Positions 21,001-32,093 of a stretch of 64,000 nucleotides of DNA are shown here, one piece after another. How positions within the stretch are numbered: position 1 is the first letter of the stretch; every line of letters begins with the position of its first letter. Under the pieces are notes generated by a model. That model ran no database searches, was not told where the DNA came from, and saw only the letters and a list, made by a program, of their open reading frames with translations. A program made the translations under genes and the position numbers. Origin of the DNA: Oncomelania hupensis (lineage: Eukaryota > Mollusca > Gastropoda > Littorinimorpha > Pomatiopsidae); NCBI GenBank assembly GCA_036898135.1, contig CM072512.1, forward strand, positions 8,072,984 to 8,136,983, written 5' to 3'.

Positions 21001-22378
21001 TCGTCGAAGTAAACCTAACGGTGACCGACCCAACACCCGTCCGCCAGAAGCTCTACCCGATGCCACTGTCAAAGCAGCGAGCCATCAAGGAAGAGATAGA
21101 CACCTTACTGGCAGCCGGAATCATCTCAGAGTCTACTTCCCCCCTACAGCGCAGGCACGGTATTGTTGCGAAAGCCCAACGGAGAGCATCGACTGTGCAT
21201 CGACTTCAAACTTCTGAATGCCGTAACGCAGTTTCATCCAGAACCACTCCCGGACCAGACCGACCTATTTGCCAAGCTACAGCGAGCGAAGTACTTCTCA
21301 CGCATCGACCTCAGCAAAGGATACTATCAAATACCAGTACAACCACAAGTGCGAAAGTACCTAGCGTTTAGCACCATGGAAGGACACTTCGAGTACAACG
21401 TACTTCCCTTCGGACTACACAACGCACCCAGCATCTTTAGCGCCATGATTCGGAAACTCCTGGCATCCCTGAGCAGCGAGCACCTACACTTGTTTATGGA
21501 CGACATCCTCATCGCAACACCTACGTGGGAGAAACATGTCACTCTCCTACAACGACTACTCGCCCGCCTCAGAGACACTGGATTGACGGCACGACCCACC
21601 AAGTGTCAGATTGGATTCACTGGATTAGAATTTCTGGGACACACCATCAGTCAAGGAAGCCTGCGACCTGTAGAAAAGACCGTGAAACGTCTGCTCGACG
21701 CTCCTAGGCCCAAGACCAAAAAGGAAGTGCAGTCGTTTCTGGGGCTCTGCGACTTCTACCAGGAGTTCATCCCCAACTACAACAGCATCGCAGTGCCACT
21801 AAACCAATGGAACCCGGAAAACCGCCCCGGGCAAAGTCGTTTGGACAGCCGAATGCGAGACAGCATTCCAAACCCTCAAGGACAACATGACATTGGCGCC
21901 AGTACTCCACCTACCATATTTGACGCAGCCCTTCGTTCTACGCACCGACGCAAGTGACTTAGGCCTCGGAACAGTACTGCTACAGCGCGACCCCAAGAAT
22001 ACGGAGACGCTATTCCCTGTCGCCTACGCCAGCAGAAAACTGAGACCTGCCGAGACACACTACGCCACATCGGAGAAAGAATGCCTTGGACTGGTCTGGG
22101 CCATACAGAAGTTTCAACTCTACCCGTATGGGACCCACTTCACAGTTCAGGTGGACCACCAACCACTATCGTTCCTGGCAGCCTCCAAATCCTTGAACTC
22201 GCGCCTGATGCGATGGGCACTCACCCTTCAGGCATACTCTTTCCAAATCGAGTACATCCCCGGCAAAGAGAACCACGGAACCGACTACTTCAGTCGTCAT
22301 CTCGTGGAGGACACATCAGCTGTCGCCCACCCAACCCAACTAAGGGCCACAGTACCAGACTTCGTCCCCATCCAGTAG
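18016..22378 (+). pseudogene. Broken gag-pol of Gmr1-like copy 2
   Basis: Collinear with the intact polyprotein of copy 1. Gag plus protease are open from 18016 to 19449 (start MTMSDP; CCHC knuckle near 19051-19093; DTG near 19248), but the Gag coiled coil is shorter. The frame shifts near 19400-19449. Integrase continues to about 20230, where a short deletion breaks the frame just before the catalytic Glu region. A TAG sits at 20506-20508 where copy 1 has a sense codon. Further shifts occur near 20700, 21145 and 21805-21950. Reverse transcriptase (FMDD near 21496) and RNase H remain readable in pieces ending at 22378. Integrase again precedes reverse transcriptase. No functional polyprotein can be made. 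Confidence 0.93.
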
Positions 22379-24394
22379 AAACCCTGTCATTAGTGTCCAT
22401 AGATACCTGGCATAGCATTGCAGCTCAGGTAGAGCAACTTAACTAGTTTGTAAATAGGACCCTAGGATAGTGCAGTGTTAAACTAGGCTCTGTAGTAGAA
22501 AAAGGTCAGGCATACACCTTAGGAGAGTCATTCTGCATTCAAACTGCCTAGGGTACGCAGCTACGCTCTAGCAGAAATGTCTCCATAGACCAGGAAAGCA
22601 GGACTTGTTGAAAACTTGATTCAACTAAGTTAGCCAAGGCCTGACATTGTCAAAAAGGTAAGTGAACATACTTTTGTTTCATCGTGATGTCTTGATATTA
22701 TTGTTGAATTATGTTTGTGAAATTTGCCATGATTAGAATTGAATTGTCAGTCCAACGTTGCGTGACCACGTGGCGAACACGACCGGCCGACGCCATGTTG
22801 TATACCTTACCTTACGGACCCACTGTTGTTTAACCTATATGTATGCTTGCAGACTAGTGGCTGTACCAGAGAATGTGTAAAATAATAATTAATTCTCTAT
22901 GTGTATAGTTAGCAATGATTTATATTTATCTATGTATAGGAAATTAGAGTGGAGATTCCAGTGGAGCAGAATGTTCGTCGCTTATATATAGAGATGTGGA
23001 GGTAATCACCGAGGGCTACTTCGGCCTTCAGTGAGATGCTCTGCACACACCTAGAATACAGGGTTGTGCAGAATTTCGTCTCATATGTCACAGACGAGCA
23101 GGCATCCTATCGTGAGCCCAACCAGGCGAACTTCACTGTAAGTTGACCTGCAGCGTCTGATCAAGCAATGAGTGAAGAGAGCCCACCAGTCTAGCAACAA
23201 GGAGAAGAACCCACACCAACACAGCTTATCAAGGAAGCAACCACAACCCAGCTCTTCGGAATGAATGAATGAATGAATAATTTATAAAGCGCGTAAATAT
23301 CTCCACGCCGATGGGCATGATCGCAGCGCTGGTGGGAGGGAGGTGGATAAACACACACACACGCACACACACACACAGTGGCGGGAAGGGTGCATTATCA
23401 TAACTTAACATTTTAACTTCTTCACTATCGCTCAACACATTCTAGCAGGCAGACCAGTCAAATAACATTTATGCAATACTTTCACGCAGTGACTTATGAA
23501 ATTGGGATGAGATCAAATAACTATACATCCAGATTAGCAAGAAGAGAAGAAATAAGTTTTCAAGTTTCTGCCAAATGCATCGACAGAGTCTGCTCTCTTT
23601 ATGCCTTCTGGAAGAGCATTCCACCAGACCGGTGCAGTGTATCTGAAAGACCTCTGGCCATACCTCTTAGTCCTACACTGCTTGAGCCCAGGAACAACAA
23701 ATAAAGACTTGGAAGCTGAGCGGAGGCTGCGAGATGGTTCGTACACATTCAGAAGTTCGAACAGGTATTCAGGAGTGTGCTCTTTAACTGCGCGATAGGC
23801 AACTGAAAGCAGTTTGTGTTTAGTGCGTTTGTGGATAGGAAGCCAATGGAGTTGCTCAAGAATGGGGGTGATATGGACTGATTTACGACTTTTTGTGACC
23901 AATCGAGCTGCAGAATTCTGACACTGAGCTAAGTACATAGTACGCAGTGCACCAAACCTGTATCAAAGGACCACAGTAGTCCACTCTTCCAGAACTCTGA
24001 CCCTTAGGGCAGAAAGCATCCAGTGCCCAATGATGTTACAGTAGCGGCATAGAACTATCAAGAAGCGAACCAGTCAAAGAAACATTTGAACTTTTAAGTT
24101 AGTATTGTACTAACAGATTGTGTATAGAGTAGAGGAAATAAATGTGTGATATTTACTGTTGTCAAGTGGCTGGACTACCTATGTTTCATAGCCGTGTGAG
24201 AGCTAGTGTGACAGTGATCTTTTACCATTTTTCTATCTATCTCTGTACCCCAGCCTAAACACAGACCGAGCTAAACAAATAAATGTATTAAGTAGAGTCA
24301 CAGGGATATTAACTAGCGATCCCCATCGACTTAAGACGAGTGGGTAATAGCATTCCATTGTGCAGAGCCCAGCAACAATAGACCCACCGTCACA
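22379..24394 (+). repeat. 3' untranslated region and interrupted 3' LTR of Gmr1-like copy 2
   Basis: Similarity to copy 1 runs past the stop to about 22508, drops out across the expected LTR start (TGTCAC was not found), and resumes near 22580 (CATAGACCAGGAAAGCAGGA). It then runs to about 23260, and again from about 23965 to 24394. The gap is a LINE fragment. A splice-donor-like AAGGTAAGTG lies at 22658-22667. Confidence 0.75.
23264..23960 (-). mobile_element. L2/CR1-type LINE, 3' fragment
   Basis: A minus-strand frame at 23534-23938 carries the C-terminal tail typical of L2/CR1-type reverse transcriptase proteins (HITPILEQLHWLPIHKR, then PSRSLRS, YGQRSF and WNALPEGIK). The 3' non-coding part follows to the left and ends in GAATGAATGAATGAATAATT, a short tandem tail. 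Everything upstream of the C-terminus is missing, the usual 5' truncation. It inserted into the 3' LTR of Gmr1-like copy 2, so it is younger than that element. Confidence 0.85.
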
Positions 24395-24938
24395 GTTAAC
24401 AGGTCATTCCCATCCAGATGTCGCTATAATTGTTGATGTTATATTAAAGTCACCAGTTGTTAGATTGTTATAATTTTATTTTTAGTTGGTAGATTTGTTA
24501 TGATTTTACTATATTTTAGTTTTATTGTCTAATTTCATGCACCCAGAGTGTACAGACGTAAAATTAAAATACTGAACCAAGCTGAACTGGACTGACAGTT
24601 TAGGCCCCATGGAATGAAAGTTTAGACACCACGGAATGAAATTTAGACATCACGGAATACCATGGAATGAAAGTTCAGACACAGCGGAATGAAGTTCAGA
24701 CACCATGGTATAAAAGACTCCCTGCAATGCAAGGATTAAGTTTAGGCACCCTGAGCGTTAGAAACATAACAGAGAGATGGCAAACACGTACACTCAAGTG
24801 ATTGGCAATCAGTAGGCATATTTCATAGTGCTGATAGACGGAAGGGGACTCTCGAACGCAATATAATTACTTATTTTGGATTCACATGCGTTTGATCATG
24901 AGTGATAGAAAGACACACTCACACACGCACACACTAAA

Positions 24939-24948
<10 letters not shown>
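24395..24948. other. Intergenic sequence with a degenerate short repeat
   Basis: Between about 24600 and 24712, words such as ATGGAATGAAAGTTTAGACA recur four to five times with a period of roughly 20-25 bases. The rest is AT-rich and unassigned. Confidence 0.55.

Positions 24949-25015
<67 letters not shown>
24949..25015. repeat. GA dinucleotide microsatellite
   Basis: Pure AG repeat of about 33 units, preceded by a short CA tract. Confidence 0.98.
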
Positions 25016-25017
<2 letters not shown>

Positions 25018-25109
25018 CGTGAAGGTCGATGGACACAATAACCTGTTACCGGGCAAAGACCTAGTGGCACCAAGGTTCTTCCGAAGTTTAACAGATTACA
25101 AAGTCAAGT

Positions 25110-25421
25110 AAAAGGTAAAAAGGTAAAGGTAGTCCCATAGCCTTGTGGCCGTAGGGGAGCGTGATGTTGGAGATCACACTTATCTTGGGCCAGCGTAATG
25201 AGGGTGATGCCCATCTCTCTCCCTCGCTGCTTTACCTTCCCCACCCTCAAGAGAGTAGGTACTCAATCACTGTTGAGGCAACTGGGGGCGTTGTTATTTG
25301 TCGCATCACGTTGCGGTCAACCATCCAAGTGCTAACCGCACTGGACGGTGCTTACTTTGCGACACAGTAGCGAGTGCTCCAACCACTGCGCTATCCGACA
25401 CCCCGACACATCCGACATCCG
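25110..25421 (-). mobile_element. SINE family B copy 3
   Basis: Complete insertion flanked by the 12-bp target duplication ACAAAGTCAAGT (25098-25109 and 25422-25433). It has the same tRNA-like head, 5S-like stretch and GGTAA/AAAGG tail as the other two copies. The 5' end carries two extra TCCGACA-type words (about 25404-25421), perhaps from slippage or template switching at the 5' end of the RNA. Confidence 0.92.
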
Positions 25422-25623
25422 ACAAAGTCAAGTCCAACTGTAAAATGCAATGTCCCAAGGACACACAGTCCAGAGTAACAGGTCATTTAAAAATTAATAA
25501 TCACTATTGTTCTACATGGATAAAACGCTATAACAAAAATAACCTTCTTTAATATAAATCGATCCATTCGTTGGCTTATGCACCTATTGATAACAACAGT
25601 GTTGATTTTAATGATAGCTCCGC

Positions 25624-25735
25624 AGCAAAAGCGCCTCGGGCGGCTTGATTAATTTCTTGTATCAGCCAGCGCCTTGAGCAGCTCTAGAGCTAAAAAAAAA
25701 AAAAGCGCGATATAAGAACGATTTATTTACAAAGT
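25624..25735 (+). mobile_element. SINE family A 3' fragment
   Basis: Contains GCGCCTCGGGCGGCTTGA, CAGCCAGCGCCTTGAGCAGC and AAGCGCGATATAAGAACGAT, ending in a TTTATTTAC tail. Confidence 0.75.
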
Positions 25736-25779
25736 TCAAAATAAATCGCCGCTGAATTAATTGTGTGGACAATTTTGCC

Positions 25780-25925
25780 CTATTTACGATCTTGTGAATG
25801 ACGTAGTCTTGGGTGTTTTGTGGCTGCAAACGTGAAAGGTCTTTGCACTGGTTATGACCTCGCGGAGAATATGAACTCTTTGTCGTGGGTACGACCTCGT
25901 TAAGTACATAAGGTCTTGGACCTGA
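25780..25925. repeat. Degenerate repeat with TTACGACCTCGCGAA words
   Basis: Variants of GTTATGACCTCGCGGAGAAT and GGTACGACCTCGTTAA recur at intervals of some 45-60 bases. The same words reappear many times at 27840-28220, so the two blocks belong to one dispersed or expanded repeat. Confidence 0.55.
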
Positions 25926-25967
25926 GTTCAAAATCTCGAAAAGAAATGCGAGGTGACGTAAGGAGAA

Positions 25968-26100
25968 AAAAGAAGAAGAAGAATGGGGGAAGAGGGTGGG
26001 AAAGAAGAAGAACAACAATAAGAACAACGACAACAACAACAATGACGACAACAACAACTGCTACTACAATAATAGCAACAACAACAAATGTAATAAAATA
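25968..26100. repeat. AAC/ACA-rich low-complexity tract
   Basis: GAA-rich then AAC/ACG-rich trinucleotide runs that create artificial frames on both strands. Confidence 0.85.
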
Positions 26101-26539
26101 ATTTAGAATAATATCGTGATGCCCCTTTGGGCCAGGATGTGGGCAAGGCATTCTGGACTATAATGTACACATTATTGTGTTGGAAAAGTGAGTTATAATC
26201 TGGTAGATAAAAAAAAGGAATAAAAAAATAACTAAAAATGCTCATCGACGATGTTAGTCTAGCATGTTTTATATAATGCAAGACTTAAGTTTTGACACCT
26301 AGCACAGAAATTTTAGCCACGTAACTGAGTATTCGTAAACGCGTTATCACCAACGGATAATAAGTATATTCTAAAGTGTCGGTCGTCACAAGTGAGACTC
26401 AAAAGCAAAATAAATAATTCGTTTTTGGTTCACACGCATCTGATCATGAGTGAGAAAGAAAGCAATATCCACACACACATTACATGACATGGTTAATGGT
26501 TTAGGTCCAGCGGAATCTACAAACACATACACACGCACA
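26101..26539. other. Intergenic sequence with a family C tail relic
   Basis: ACATTACATGACATGGTTAA followed by GGTTTAGGTCCAGCGGAATC (about 26481-26517) is a diverged end of family C. Nothing else is supported. Confidence 0.5.
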
Positions 26540-26700
26540 CACATGAATGAACATTGGGGTTTAACGTCTACACCCACCATTGGCGATATGGCAGACAGGG
26601 GTAACCATCCCAGGATAGAGAGGGTAGGGACCTAAATCAACACTGAACCGCCAGAGCAATCATACTGCAAATACTGACTGTGAAATTGGCCACTTTTTTC
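26540..26700 (+). repeat. Left arm of an inverted repeat pair
   Basis: Words such as GGTTTAACGTC, CGATATGGCAGACAGGGG, GACCTAAATCAACACTGAAC and AATTGGCCACTTTT occur here. They recur as reverse complements at 28395-28625. The two arms enclose the 42-bp minisatellite and the ACCTCGCGAA repeat. Confidence 0.7.
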
Positions 26701-26808
26701 TTGTCCAGCACGGAATAGGAACCTGGTTTATCAGGTGTGCCAGGCGAACGCTCTCCCACTGATCCTACGGCTGTGGGACAAATCCAAACTGCTTTGGTTT
26801 CCTCAAGT

Positions 26809-27287
26809 GAAAGATACCTTAAAATGCCCCATTTTGACACGTCCCCGTGAAAGATCCCTTTAAAATGACCCATTGTGACCACGTCCCCTCCACAGATCCA
26901 TTTAAAATAAATCCATTGTGACCACCTCCGCGCCACAGATCCCTTTAAAATGACCCATTGTGACCACCTCCCCGCCACAGATCCCTTTAACATGATCCAT
27001 TGTGACCACCTCCCCGCACAGATCCCTTTAACATGATCCATTGTGACCACCTCCCCGCCACAGATCCCTTTAACATGATCCATTGTGACCACCTCCCCGC
27101 CACAGATCCCTTTAACATGATCCATTGTGACCACCTCCCCGCCACAGATCCCTTTAACATGATCCATTGTGACCACCTCCCCGCCACAGATCCCTTTAAC
27201 ATGATCCATTGTGACCACCTCCCCGCCACAGATCCCTTTAACATGATCCATTGTGACCACCTCCCCGCCACAGATCCCTTTAAAATG
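26809..27287. repeat. 42-bp minisatellite
   Basis: About 11 tandem units with an exact 42-bp period in the right half (for example ATCCCTTTAACATGATCCAT at 27064, 27106 and so on). The left units are more diverged. Because 42 is divisible by 3, both strands stay open and give repeats of 14 residues; I regard these frames as by-products. Confidence 0.96.
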
Positions 27288-27410
27288 CACAGTGAGTGTT
27301 GCCTCACTGGAAAAAAGCTTTTAACAAAACAACAACAAAAATCTCATTCCAAAATAAAGTTGTTTTTTTAATCAATAAATAGTTCTTGTGGCTATTAATA
27401 GGTGCGGCCG

Positions 27411-27530
27411 TTCTACCGCTCTAACACTAACAATGTCTACTAGACGGTCTTTTACAGTATTGATGTGCCGCCCTACCGCTCTAGCACTAACAATGTCTAC
27501 TAGACGGTCTTTTATCGTATTGATGTGCCG
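27411..27530. repeat. 60-bp tandem duplication
   Basis: Two units with a period of exactly 60 bases (CTACCGCTCT, CACTAACAATGTCTACTAGA and GTATTGATGTGCCG in both), differing at a few positions. Confidence 0.88.
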
Positions 27531-28214
27531 TTCAACTTAGAGGAAATCAACCTCTGTCAGAACAGACATGGAGAATTCAAACTTTGGCTGTTGGTTTGAG
27601 CAACTAAAGCCCACTTTATCATTGTTTAATGTAAAAACAAAAACGTCAAATATTAGGAGAAATCTGTTTTGCCAAAAATACAAACATTCTTCAACTTGGG
27701 GCTTTTAAACTTTTATTTTTTGTTAACCAATCAGACTTTATGTTATGTTAATGTTTTTTGTACACACAATCATACCATAATGATATCCATCCTAAGTACG
27801 GATTGATAGTAATAATCTATCAAACAGCTTTTTTACCAAGTTAGGACTTTGACTGAAGCGTGGTCTTCACCCAGGTTACAACCTCACTAATAGGTTCAAA
27901 CTCAAAACTTTGTCCTGGTTACGACCTCGCGAATGACCTGACGTAGTCTTGCGTCTTTTGCCCAGGTGATTACCTAAAGACTTAATCGAGGTCATTACCT
28001 CAAGAACGTCAAGACTCCTTCACCCAGGTTTAATGTCACCTCGTGGTACGAACTCGCGAATGACGTGCGACCTGTGCCCAGGTTATGTGTCCTAGTGGCT
28101 GGAGTGAGAGGTTTTTGTCCTGGTCGCGAACATGAACCTTTGTTCCTTAGTTATGGCCTCGTATATGGCACAATGCCTTTGCCTTGGTTTCAACCTCTCG
28201 AACAAAAGTGCGAG
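27531..28214. other. Unassigned sequence with the ACCTCGCGAA repeat
   Basis: 27531-27840 is AT-rich with nothing recognised. 27840-28214 carries six or more degenerate copies of the CCAGGTTACGACCTCGCGAA word also seen at 25780-25925. A frame at 28065-28328 is made of this repeat and has no domain. Confidence 0.5.
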
Positions 28215-28376
28215 GTGATAATTATAATAAACCACCCCAACAAACAAACAAAGAAGCAGCTAAGATTAGGTGATAATTATAATGAACAGCACCAACAAAC
28301 AAACAAAAAAGCAGCTATGGTTAGGTGATAATTATAATAAACAACACCAACAAACAAAAAAAGCAGCTAAGGTTAG
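28215..28376. repeat. 55-bp tandem repeat, three units
   Basis: Units start with GTGATAATTATAATAAAC at 28215, 28270 and 28325 and end with AAAGCAGCTA plus GTTAG. Confidence 0.88.
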
Positions 28377-28394
28377 GTGCGCAAGATAAAAGTG

Positions 28395-28625
28395 GCCAAT
28401 TTTCACTGTCCATCTCAGCAATATGATTGCTCATGTGGTTCAGTGTTGATTTAGGTCCTTATCTCTTCTTTACCGGTCCTGATTTGGCTCGGAGGAGTCC
28501 GCTGGACCTAAAGCAACAATAAATCAATCAATCAATCAATCAATCTCTTCTTTACTGGAGGGTATATCCCCGTCTGCCATATCGTCAATGGATGGAATGG
28601 ACGTTAAACATCAATGTTCAGTCTT
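28395..28625 (-). repeat. Right arm of the inverted repeat pair, with a family C tail insert
   Basis: Reverse complement of 26540-26700 (AAAAGTGGCCAATTTTC, GTTCAGTGTTGATTTAGGTC and GCCATATCGTCAATGG). It is interrupted at about 28472-28545 by a family C 3' end (GGTCCTGATTTGGCTCGGAG, CTGGACCTAAAGCAACAATA) with an ATCA-unit tail. Confidence 0.7.
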
Positions 28626-28697
28626 ATACAAAGAAGGGGGAGGGGGAGGAGAGAGAGGTGAGATAGAGAGAGGGAAAGAGAGACAGAGGGGGAGAGA

Positions 28698-28959
28698 GAC
28701 AGAGGGGGAGAGAGAGACAGGGGGAGATTACATTACATTACATGATTATTGCTTTAGGTCCAGCGGACTCTTCCGAGCCAAATCAGGACCGGACAACGCC
28801 TGTTCCGCATAAAAGATCTGCTGAAACATTACATTACATTACATGATTGTTGCTTTAGGTCCAGCGGACTCTTCCGAGCCAAATCAGGACCGGACAACCC
28901 CCGATCCACATAAAAGATCTGCTGAAACAACCCTGGTGGGAAAACTGAATGCCCTCCAC
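28698..28959. repeat. 262-bp direct repeat, left copy
   Basis: Near identical to 29901-30162, with at least two substitutions. Both hold a GA-rich start and a doubled family C tail (TTACATTACATGATTATTGC, GGTCCAGCGGACTCTTCC). Here the family C body stops abruptly after CCCTCCAC; in the right copy it continues into a full element. Confidence 0.9.
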
Positions 28960-29900
28960 TGTCGCGATACAAGCGCCTACTCTACGCATCCTCGATATTC
29001 TGCTATAGTCCAGACAATGCGTCATAGACAATACGTCATAGACAGTGACGATAATAATATTGTTTTCGGAATGACGCAGTATGCGACATTGTTTTTATTT
29101 AGTGTAGTTCATTTTTAGATTATTGTTACCATAGACAATTTGTGTACTATCCTTTCGATTGGCTGAATGTGGGAAATATCGTTAGGAAAAACCATTCGAG
29201 CGACCATCTTGGAGGGCAAGGAACGTATGTTTACGCCAGACCACTATTTCGGATTACTGAGGTCATAAAGTTGGTTCGAAAAGCTCGTCTCACCCTAAAC
29301 AACACGTGTCGTAGACACCACAAACGAATCCTGAGCTGGTAAGTTACGATTCGATGTGTGAAGCTGGGGAATGGGTAGTCTTGTGCTTGTGTCCATTGCG
29401 CCATGCGAATCATTCATCGTCCTTCATCAAGGTGATTCGTTATTATTCTTCAATGTATGCAAATTGTATGATAATAGTTATTTTAACATGTTGTTCTCAT
29501 TTCATATAAATTCTTCAGCGCGTGAAGTTTATATGGTGATAGTTAATTTAACATGTTTAGCTTAGTTCATAAAGAATGTTGGTGCATTCTTAAACATTGG
29601 AACAGTGTGGATGAACAGCAAGGAAAGAACATTATTATGTTTTGAGAATAAGATACAATAACCCGTGAATATGCAGGGTTCTTATTCAAACAACGTCAAC
29701 GGCGTTCCTCGCTGGTCATTCAACAGGATACAGATTGTGTATTTAGTCCCTGTTAATTTGTCTGTGCGCAGGGAAAGGATTTTTGTTTTTGCTTCCTTCT
29801 TCATAATATTTTCGACTGTCGGATTCCTGATATGATCGTTTTAACCTACTTCCATCCTCAACGCTTATTCTTCTGATGACATGGAGCTCGTCATATCCCT
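28960..29900. other. 941-bp spacer between the 262-bp repeats
   Basis: Unique in this window. It begins TGTCGCGATA and ends TATCCCT, followed by GACA of the right repeat, so TGTC...GACA ends would suit a solo LTR. However, the flanking repeats are far too long for a target duplication. The frames at 28843-29118 and 29142-29342 have no recognisable domain. A segment inserted during tandem duplication is equally possible. Confidence 0.4.
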
Positions 29901-30162
29901 GACAGAGGGGGAGAGAGAGACAGGGGGAGATTACATTACATTACATGATTATTGCTTTAGGTCCAGCGGACTCTTCCGAGCCAAATCAGGACCGGACAAC
30001 GCCTGTTCCGCATAAAAGATCTGTTGAAACATTACATTACATTACATGATTGTTGCTTTAGGTCCAGCGGACTATTCCGAGCCAAATCAGGACCGGACAA
30101 CCCCCGATCCACATAAAAGATCTGCTGAAACAACCCTGGTGGGAAAACTGAATGCCCTCCAC
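29901..30162. repeat. 262-bp direct repeat, right copy
   Basis: The partner of 28698-28959. It forms the 3' part of the complete minus-strand family C element at 29935-30613, so this copy is probably the original context. Confidence 0.9.
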
Positions 30163-30613
30163 CGGCCAGTCACTTTACAATAAAGACATCCCACGCAGGG
30201 GACGGCTGAGGCTTTACCCCAACTAATCGAACCCCCGTTTACAAAAACAAAATAGAATACAAACATCATTATACATTATCAACAAAACACATACATATAA
30301 AATGCCTACATTGCTAAATAATAACATCATAGGAAGCCCTAGTGACCACCCGGTAGAAAGCGTCCAATATTCCCAAGCTGATCCAACAGACCTCATACAC
30401 AAACAAGGAGTCTTGTCCCGGAAGAGTTTTCAAGAAAAAGGGTAGGTGACTGGTCTAGCGAAGAAGAAGATAGTATAGCAGATTGATAGACCAGAGCAGG
30501 AATGAGAAAGAGCAAATGAGAAAGACAGCGACAGTGGGAATTTAAAGCACTAAATTTCCAGAAAGTGGGGATACTATTTATACTGAAACCCCCGGCACCC
30601 CAACGGGGGTAGG
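29935..30613 (-). mobile_element. Family C element (full length, doubled tail)
   Basis: Reverse-complement relative of 39578-40161. On the minus strand it starts ACCCCCGTTGGGGTGCCG and has TATAAATAG near the start. It shares the central words CCCCGTTTACAAAAACAAA and CATCCCACGCAGGGG (plus-strand reading), and ends in two successive tail copies (TTACAT units). A GGGGGAGAT at both edges may be the target duplication. There is no coding capacity beyond short frames. Confidence 0.85.
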
Positions 30614-30617
30614 GGGG

Positions 30618-30663
30618 GAGATAAGATAAGTTAAGATAAGATAAAATAAGATAAGATAATATA
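30618..30663. repeat. AAGAT pentanucleotide microsatellite
   Basis: Irregular run of AAGATAAGATAAAATAAGAT just outside the 5' end of the family C element. Confidence 0.9.
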
Positions 30664-30956
30664 ACAATTTTATTTTGCAAGGGTAAAAGAGAAAGCGCTG
30701 GATGCGGTTTTTTTTTACTTCTTGCCTTTGGGGCTTTAACAATTACCATTAAATACAACTCAAGGTTATAACATTCACATCATGGAACAATAACAAATAA
30801 ACAAAGTCGTCATTAGATAAAATCATTTTCAAACAATTGATATCAAATTAATGTTGCTAATATCAATTAACAGGATTAACAATTAATGTGTATTTAATTT
30901 TTATTGTGTTTTAGGAGACATGTTCTAAATGATGTAAATTTAGATGCTGGAGTGCG

Positions 30957-31800
<844 letters not shown>

Positions 31801-31850
31801 ACATTACATTACATTACATGGTTATTGCTTTAGGTCCAGCGGACTCTTAT
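31801..31850 (-). mobile_element. Family C 3' fragment
   Basis: ACATTACATTACATGGTTAT then GCTTTAGGTCCAGCGGACTC, the terminal 50 bases of family C in reverse orientation. Confidence 0.8.
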
Positions 31851-32093
31851 CAGGACCAGAGAGACGTTATCTTAAAATGTTATGAAGTGGTTCAAATCTT
31901 TAAAAATATACCTGTTACTCTTTATTACTCAAACAAACTTTCACCTGACACCTCTTGAAAAGTCTTAAAAACTGATGTATTAAAAATACGTTCTCTTTCC
32001 TCAATCAAATCACGAAATTCGGTCTTATCAATAAAATCCAAAACAAAACGACATGGTTTATATGCGATAAAACAAACCAACATCATGTAAAAA

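Larger units (their letters stand above)
17550..24394 (+). mobile_element. Degenerate Gmr1-like LTR retrotransposon (copy 2)
   Basis: A second, older member of the family of copy 1, on the plus strand. Order: a 101-bp remnant of the 5' LTR (17550-17650), a primer-binding site, gag and pol broken by several frameshifts and at least one stop, a 3' untranslated part close to that of copy 1, then a diverged, partly deleted 3' LTR ending at 24394. The two LTR ends match each other (GCAACAATAGACCCACCGTC in both) better than they match copy 1, so this is a separate subfamily. A LINE fragment sits inside its 3' LTR. Confidence 0.9.

Noticed and set aside
28960..29900. Solo LTR
   Set aside because: TGTC...GACA-like ends are suggestive, but the flanks are 262-bp repeats instead of a 4-6-bp target duplication, and no partner LTR is seen; kept as unassigned.
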